Source: an uncultured euryarchaeote (GTDB taxonomy: Archaea; Thermoplasmatota; Poseidoniia; Poseidoniales; Thalassarchaeaceae). From it: a stretch of 9,244 nt of DNA. Under the pieces are notes generated by a model. That model was given only the letters and a program-made list of their open reading frames with translations. It was not told the origin of the DNA and ran no database searches. Where the stretch lies: NCBI GenBank assembly GCA_937876055.1, contig CALEIW010000067.1:1-9244 (forward strand), written 5' to 3'. A program made the translations under genes and the position numbers. Below are positions 5,561-9,244 of the stretch, one piece after another (position 1 is the stretch's first letter; each line of letters starts with the position of its first letter).

Positions 5561-7597
5561 CTAAAGAGCTTCAACCTTGGTCATACTAACCGGTGGCGGG
5601 AATGGTAGATTCTCAATTTCGTAATTGTTGACGTTGTTATTGGCCGCCCAAGCTCTCGACCAAAGATCAAGAGTATCTGAATTCAGATGTTCGGCCAGCC
5701 ACAACAAACCTTGCTCTAGAGTTCCATACTCTTCTGCCAGACTATCTTGTACAGCCTCTGGCAGTTCGAGGAAGTTTACTGAATTGCCAAGAACACAGTC
5801 AGGTGGAACAACTACCCAGCGAAGTCTCCTATTTTGCTGTGCGTTAACGATTGCTTGGCAGGCGATTCGACTAATACCTCTTGCATCAATTGGCCCCTTC
5901 CACATTGCTTGAGAACGCTCCAATGCTTCTCTTGGAATCGATGAGGTATATCCTGGGTGGTTGATCGATACCTTACCATTCTCTAGATTGAAGTGAATGC
6001 CTCGAATAAACGGGGTTCCACGTGATCTAGGCTTCCAATCACGAATGTCTTCCGACCAGGTCGTTTGGTCAATTTCTCCAACCCGCACGCGAATAGGGTC
6101 GCCACTTGGGTTCAGCCAGTTATGGTCTTCAGATAGTCTAGGTAAATCAGCCAAATGTGAAATCGCATTCAGCACCTTACGTCGCTCATGTTCTTTGCGA
6201 GGCATCCTAGGTACGGCCCAATTAGTATCCGTCCAAGTAGCCCATGTTGAGCGCTCTAGTTCCAATTTTGGTGATTTTGGATCAAGTCCTGCAGATGGAA
6301 GGACGTCAGTTGACTCAAGAGGTCCCCAACTGGTTAGTTTTGTAGTCTCACCGCCAACTGAGATCCCGATGACCAAAACGCCTTGCGAGACACCGGGGAA
6401 TACCCTTTGGCTCTCAGGGAATGACCACGCAGAATCCCAATTATTTCTCTCAACCATTAATCGGCGAAGTGGTATACTGCTCTTCTCTCGTAGTAGCGAG
6501 TCTGGAACAATCATGCGAACTCGACCGCCTTCTTCGACGAGTTGTAGGGAGCGTTCTAAGAATAAACGATACAAGTTTACATTTCCAAGAAGTGTACTAA
6601 ATCTGAGTCGACCATCCGGCTCTGTAATACTGCGCAATTCACGAGATAGTTCCTTGCGCAAATTGCTTCCATCGGGGTGGCCTCGGAATCGGTCTTTGAT
6701 TCGAAGCCATGGAGGGTTACAGATTAGCAGTCGTGGGCTCTCATCCCAAGGCCAAGCTCCTCGTAGTGCATCACCTTCTTGCACGCTAACTTCAAGCAAT
6801 TCTTCTGCTTGTTTTCTTCCAATTCTAGACTCATCACCGTCTCCATCCAATTCGATTAGCTCGGATTTTGCAAGCACTAAGAGCAGCCTTCTTCGAGTAC
6901 AGCGAACTGCAATATCTGAAATATCCAAGAGTTGCAATTTCGAAAGAAGACGAATCGTATCCTCCTTCTTGGTTGCGGAGGGTAGACCATCGATTCTTTC
7001 TGAGTGAACCTTTAGGAGACGTTCTGGGAACAATCCAGCTCCAACTGCAGGGTCTGCAAATGGAAGAGGGATTCCAGAAGCGGTCTTTCTTCCTGCAGTA
7101 ACCTCTTCATCAACCTCGTCTCCATCATCTTTCGAATTGGCTTCATTCATCTGTGCAGCGAAAGCACGGAAGCCAGGAGGTAAAGCCGATAGGGAGATTC
7201 CAGTAGGCACCGGTTGGTCACTATCTGCGCCCCGTTCGCCCAATTCATCAGCTAGCATAGCATCCGCAAATCGAGCAGGTGTAGCGTATGCTCCGCGTGG
7301 AGATCGACCATCAATTTCAGCATCGTAGCGAGCCAGCATGTGGTCGAGAACAGCACCTGGGTTAGATAGAAGCCCTGCAGGTAGAGTAGGCCAGTCATTG
7401 GGCATTGTTGCGGCGATTGGAATATTATGCCGAATCGATTCTTCCCAAGCATCTAACCAACGTTCAAGCTGTTCAATTCTATTCTCGCACGACCTGTCCA
7501 GTCGCGCATACCATCCCGAAGCATCGCTAACCATGGCACCGACGCGCCACCCCACATGGGTCTCTACTTTGAATGGAACGGTTGCAACCAACCTCAC
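5561..7597 (-). CDS. Adenine-specific DNA methyltransferase, Eco57I/type IIG-like, without visible nuclease
   Basis: This protein (678 residues from the chosen start) would methylate adenine N6 in DNA using S-adenosylmethionine. The gamma-class motif order is complete: motif X GAYATP (102-107), motif I DPAVGAGLF (182-190), motif II DISDIAV (225-231), motif III EGDAL (274-278) and motif IV NPPW (294-297). A block typical of Eco57I-type enzymes follows (NLYRLFLERSLQLVEEGGR, then MIVPDSLL). The C-terminal 250 or so residues resemble a target recognition region and end with YEIENLPFP, as in type IIG enzymes. An acidic segment (SKDDGDEVDEEV, 155-166) is inserted between motifs X and I. No PD-(D/E)XK nuclease motif precedes motif X. 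The frame is open to 7729, but that would overlap the upstream gene by 119 bp. GTG 7597, 13 bp after that gene's stop, is preferred; ATG 7531 (656 residues) is a close alternative. Confidence 0.9.
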   Translation of the reverse strand: MRLVATVPFKVETHVGWRVGAMVSDASGWYARLDRSCENRIEQLERWLDAWEESIRHNIPIAATMPNDWPTLPAGLLSNPGAVLDHMLARYDAEIDGRSPRGAYATPARFADAMLADELGERGADSDQPVPTGISLSALPPGFRAFAAQMNEANSKDDGDEVDEEVTAGRKTASGIPLPFADPAVGAGLFPERLLKVHSERIDGLPSATKKEDTIRLLSKLQLLDISDIAVRCTRRRLLLVLAKSELIELDGDGDESRIGRKQAEELLEVSVQEGDALRGAWPWDESPRLLICNPPWLRIKDRFRGHPDGSNLRKELSRELRSITEPDGRLRFSTLLGNVNLYRLFLERSLQLVEEGGRVRMIVPDSLLREKSSIPLRRLMVERNNWDSAWSFPESQRVFPGVSQGVLVIGISVGGETTKLTSWGPLESTDVLPSAGLDPKSPKLELERSTWATWTDTNWAVPRMPRKEHERRKVLNAISHLADLPRLSEDHNWLNPSGDPIRVRVGEIDQTTWSEDIRDWKPRSRGTPFIRGIHFNLENGKVSINHPGYTSSIPREALERSQAMWKGPIDARGISRIACQAIVNAQQNRRLRWVVVPPDCVLGNSVNFLELPEAVQDSLAEEYGTLEQGLLWLAEHLNSDTLDLWSRAWAANNNVNNYEIENLPFPPPVSMTKVEAL

Positions 7598-7610
7598 TCG
7601 AGGCGGTTTT

Positions 7611-8222
7611 TTAGGGTTTAAATCCGAAAAAATCCTGCTCAATTTCAATAATTTCGCGGTGTTGTAGCAAATAAGCGATGGCTTCATCGACTTCGTCGAC
7701 CGAAATCCCCATCGGTTGTAATCTGTCAATAATGTCGTCGAAATGCACAGGACTAGAATCCTCCAAAGAAGCTACCTCAATTGTTCCGAGGATATGTTCT
7801 GCAACTATCGCTAGCAATGGATCATCATCAACCCCCATAATTCCACCAGAAACTACAGGTTCATCGTTCTCTTCAGGTAAAGCCTCCGAACTTTGAGTGT
7901 TGACTGATTTGTCAAATATGTCGAAGAGATTTTTCTGATGCGGATCGCCCAACAAATCAGGTCCAGCAACTTCTCGTTGCCGTTTCAGTTTCTTTACCAA
8001 AGTCTCGATTCTGTGAAGCCGCTGTTCAAGCCTCAACCGCTCACGACCGAGATGAGCCTCGACCAATTCTAATTCATCATTAGCACGTTCTTCCAACCAC
8101 GCCACCAAATCCCAGTTTGGATCTATTCTCAGCATGGTGTCCCATAGGCGAACTAACGAATCTGGTAATGTATTCACATCAATCCGAGATGATTCACTAC
8201 CCTCCTCTCCGCTGCGGTCCAT
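7611..8222 (-). CDS. Coiled-coil and winged-helix-like protein, partner of the methyltransferase gene, unknown function
   Basis: I do not recognise a named family for this 203-residue protein. Three parts are visible. Residues about 38-86 are a long charged helix with heptad-like leucines (ELELVEAHLGRERLRLEQRL), probably a coiled coil for dimerisation. Residues about 87-133 are a low-complexity acidic linker that contains QKNLFDIF (96-103), close to a PCNA-interacting (PIP) motif. Residues about 134-203 look like a winged helix: helices at about 134-148, 160-169 and 175-189, then a strand pair ending EIEQDFFGFKP, similar in outline to the C-terminal winged helices of archaeal MCM and RPA-associated proteins. 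It is the first gene of the minus-strand block. Its stop lies 13 bp before the likely methyltransferase start, so the two are probably cotranscribed and may act together on DNA. Confidence 0.82.
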   Translation of the reverse strand: MDRSGEEGSESSRIDVNTLPDSLVRLWDTMLRIDPNWDLVAWLEERANDELELVEAHLGRERLRLEQRLHRIETLVKKLKRQREVAGPDLLGDPHQKNLFDIFDKSVNTQSSEALPEENDEPVVSGGIMGVDDDPLLAIVAEHILGTIEVASLEDSSPVHFDDIIDRLQPMGISVDEVDEAIAYLLQHREIIEIEQDFFGFKP

Positions 8223-8247
8223 GTCACCTATGTTCGCGGTGACCGTC

Positions 8248-8258
8248 TATCAAATATC
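8248..8258 (-). promoter_or_regulatory. Candidate TATA box of the coiled-coil/methyltransferase operon
   Basis: On the minus strand the sequence reads GATATTTGATA, centred about 31 nt upstream of the ATG at 8222. This is the spacing expected for a nearly leaderless archaeal transcript. An AGGTGA at 8224-8229 is too close to the ATG for normal Shine-Dalgarno use. It lies in the 122 bp region shared with the divergent dehydrogenase gene; that gene's own promoter is less clear (a weak TTGTATTGA at 8309-8317). Confidence 0.4.
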
Positions 8259-8344
8259 GCCTTGAAAGACCTCGTCGAATGGATAGTTTGGCCGAAGGAA
8301 TAGATGGGTTGTATTGATGAATGATGAGCAACTGCCGCGTTTAG

Positions 8345-9244
8345 ATGACAGCCTACCGTCTAACCGTGTTGGCCGGCGACGGGACCGGGCCAGAAGTCAT
8401 CGCCGAGGCGCTAAGGGTAATCGAAGCCTTCCAGCAACATAGCCCAGTTTCATTTGAAATCACCGAAATTCCATGCGGAGGCAAATATTATCTTGAAACT
8501 GGTGAGGAGTGGCCTGAAGGCTCATTCGAACACTGTCGAGATAATTCAGACGCAATCCTTCTCGGCGCAATCGGCTGGCCAGATGCTAGACTCCCAAATG
8601 GTGACATGGCGGGCGGCCAAGTCATACTTGGACTTAGGAGCGGACTCAAACTATACGCTAATGTCCGCCCAATCAAACTCTATCCTGGTGTACAACACAA
8701 AGTGCACGGAGTACACCAACAGGTCTGGCAACCTGATATGGTCGACATGGTAATGATTCGAGAGAATACCGAAGGCCTCTACCACTCTCTTCTACGTAGA
8801 ATGGAACAGAAGGCCAAGGGAGAGAAGGACGAGCCAATTGTAATCGAAGAATTCCCTGGACTTGAGGGAGAAGTAGAATGGGACCCAAGGCCAATTTCTC
8901 GGAAAGGAAGTGAGAGAGTCATCAACTTCGCATTCGATTTAGCGCGACATCGCCATAGAAAAATGGGAGTATCCCAATCAGTAACTTGTGTTGACAAGTC
9001 CAACGTAACACGCGGATGTAGATTATTTAGAGGGATATTCAATGAGATTTCAGAACAAAATCCGGATATTGAAACTCATGCAGCATACATTGATGCATTC
9101 ACAATGTGGCTAATGAGGGATCCAGAGGATTTGGACGTCGTAGTCCTTCCAAACATGTTTGGTGATATCGCCACAGACCTAGCGAGTGTCTTGCAGGGAG
9201 GACTTGGTATGGCTGCTAGTGCAAACCTAGGTCCGAAGCACATG
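8345..9244 (+). CDS. Isopropylmalate/isocitrate dehydrogenase family protein, partial (C-terminus off the right edge)
   Basis: Three hundred codons are present of an NAD(P)-dependent beta-decarboxylating dehydrogenase, a family that oxidatively decarboxylates 3-isopropylmalate, isocitrate, homoisocitrate or tartrate. The N-terminal GDGTGPEV (11-18) and the substrate and metal residues are in place: Arg98 and Arg108 (in LGLRSG and NVRPIK), Arg139 and Tyr146 (IRENTEGLY), Lys218 (VDKSN), Asp250 (YIDAF), and Asp274 and Asp278 (NMFGDIATD). The loop before Arg98 (PNGDMAGGQVIL) is unlike classical LeuB. A charged insertion of about 19 residues follows Tyr146. The adenine-binding segment that sets NAD versus NADP choice lies beyond the window. 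A TAG directly before ATG 8345 fixes the start. It is divergent from the coiled-coil gene. LeuB is the most likely role, but substrate is not settled. Confidence 0.9.
   Translation, partial: MTAYRLTVLAGDGTGPEVIAEALRVIEAFQQHSPVSFEITEIPCGGKYYLETGEEWPEGSFEHCRDNSDAILLGAIGWPDARLPNGDMAGGQVILGLRSGLKLYANVRPIKLYPGVQHKVHGVHQQVWQPDMVDMVMIRENTEGLYHSLLRRMEQKAKGEKDEPIVIEEFPGLEGEVEWDPRPISRKGSERVINFAFDLARHRHRKMGVSQSVTCVDKSNVTRGCRLFRGIFNEISEQNPDIETHAAYIDAFTMWLMRDPEDLDVVVLPNMFGDIATDLASVLQGGLGMAASANLGPKHM

Noticed and set aside
5997..7007. 336-codon open frame on the plus strand opposite the methyltransferase
   Set aside because: Ser/Arg-rich with no domain or motif. It lies wholly antisense to a gene whose catalytic motifs are complete.
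7598..7729. Methyltransferase start at the first in-frame ATG (7729)
   Set aside because: It would overlap the upstream gene by 119 bp. The added residues have no methyltransferase character and are the out-of-frame reading of the winged-helix C-terminus.
5561..8222. Classical restriction-modification or BREX/DISARM-type defence island
   Set aside because: No nuclease, helicase, phosphatase or specificity-subunit gene is present, and neighbours are housekeeping genes.
8454..8753. 99-codon open frame within the dehydrogenase region
   Set aside because: Different frame from the dehydrogenase, which carries all family motifs over the same bases.

Overview
The window looks archaeal and most resembles a planktonic marine euryarchaeon (Poseidoniia / Marine Group II type). 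That assignment is inference from gene content and style, not from a marker gene. The basis is: a THEP1-type NTPase, a stand-alone glycine-cleavage H protein, short intergenic gaps, very few Shine-Dalgarno sequences, AT-rich elements about 30 nt upstream of several starts (as expected for leaderless archaeal transcription), and moderate GC. No rRNA, tRNA, CRISPR array, IS element or phage gene was seen.

Layout. At 1-350 (minus) is the N-terminal part of a small membrane protein that runs off the left edge. At 445-1332 (plus) is a pirin with a complete metal site, followed by a nine-helix membrane protein (1389-2408, plus) that appears to be an internal duplication. A GNAT acetyltransferase (2410-2850, minus) lies tail to tail with it, and head to head with a small four-helix membrane protein (2908-3351, plus). 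From 3357 to 8222 all genes are on the minus strand. In transcription order they are: a coiled-coil/winged-helix protein (7611-8222), an Eco57I-like adenine-specific DNA methyltransferase (5561-7597), a 194 bp gap holding a 16 bp palindrome, a THEP1-like NTPase (4782-5366), a two-helix membrane protein (4355-4738), GcvH (3896-4279) and RNase HI (3357-3899, start overlapping the gcvH stop). At the right edge, divergent from this block, is an isopropylmalate/isocitrate dehydrogenase family gene (8345-9244, plus) cut off at its C-terminus.

How the genes relate. Most are single housekeeping or accessory functions rather than one pathway. The most suggestive unit is the methyltransferase plus its upstream partner. 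The partner has a long coiled coil, a linker with a near-match to a PCNA-binding (PIP) motif, and a C-terminal winged-helix-like region. The methyltransferase has all core motifs and a target-recognition-like C-terminus but no visible nuclease, so this could be a non-restriction, possibly replication-linked DNA methylation module. Two plus-strand genes share an identical 8-mer at exactly the same distance from their start codons, a good candidate core promoter element. Genes at the two convergent junctions are 1 and 5 bp apart, so terminators must lie inside the opposing genes.
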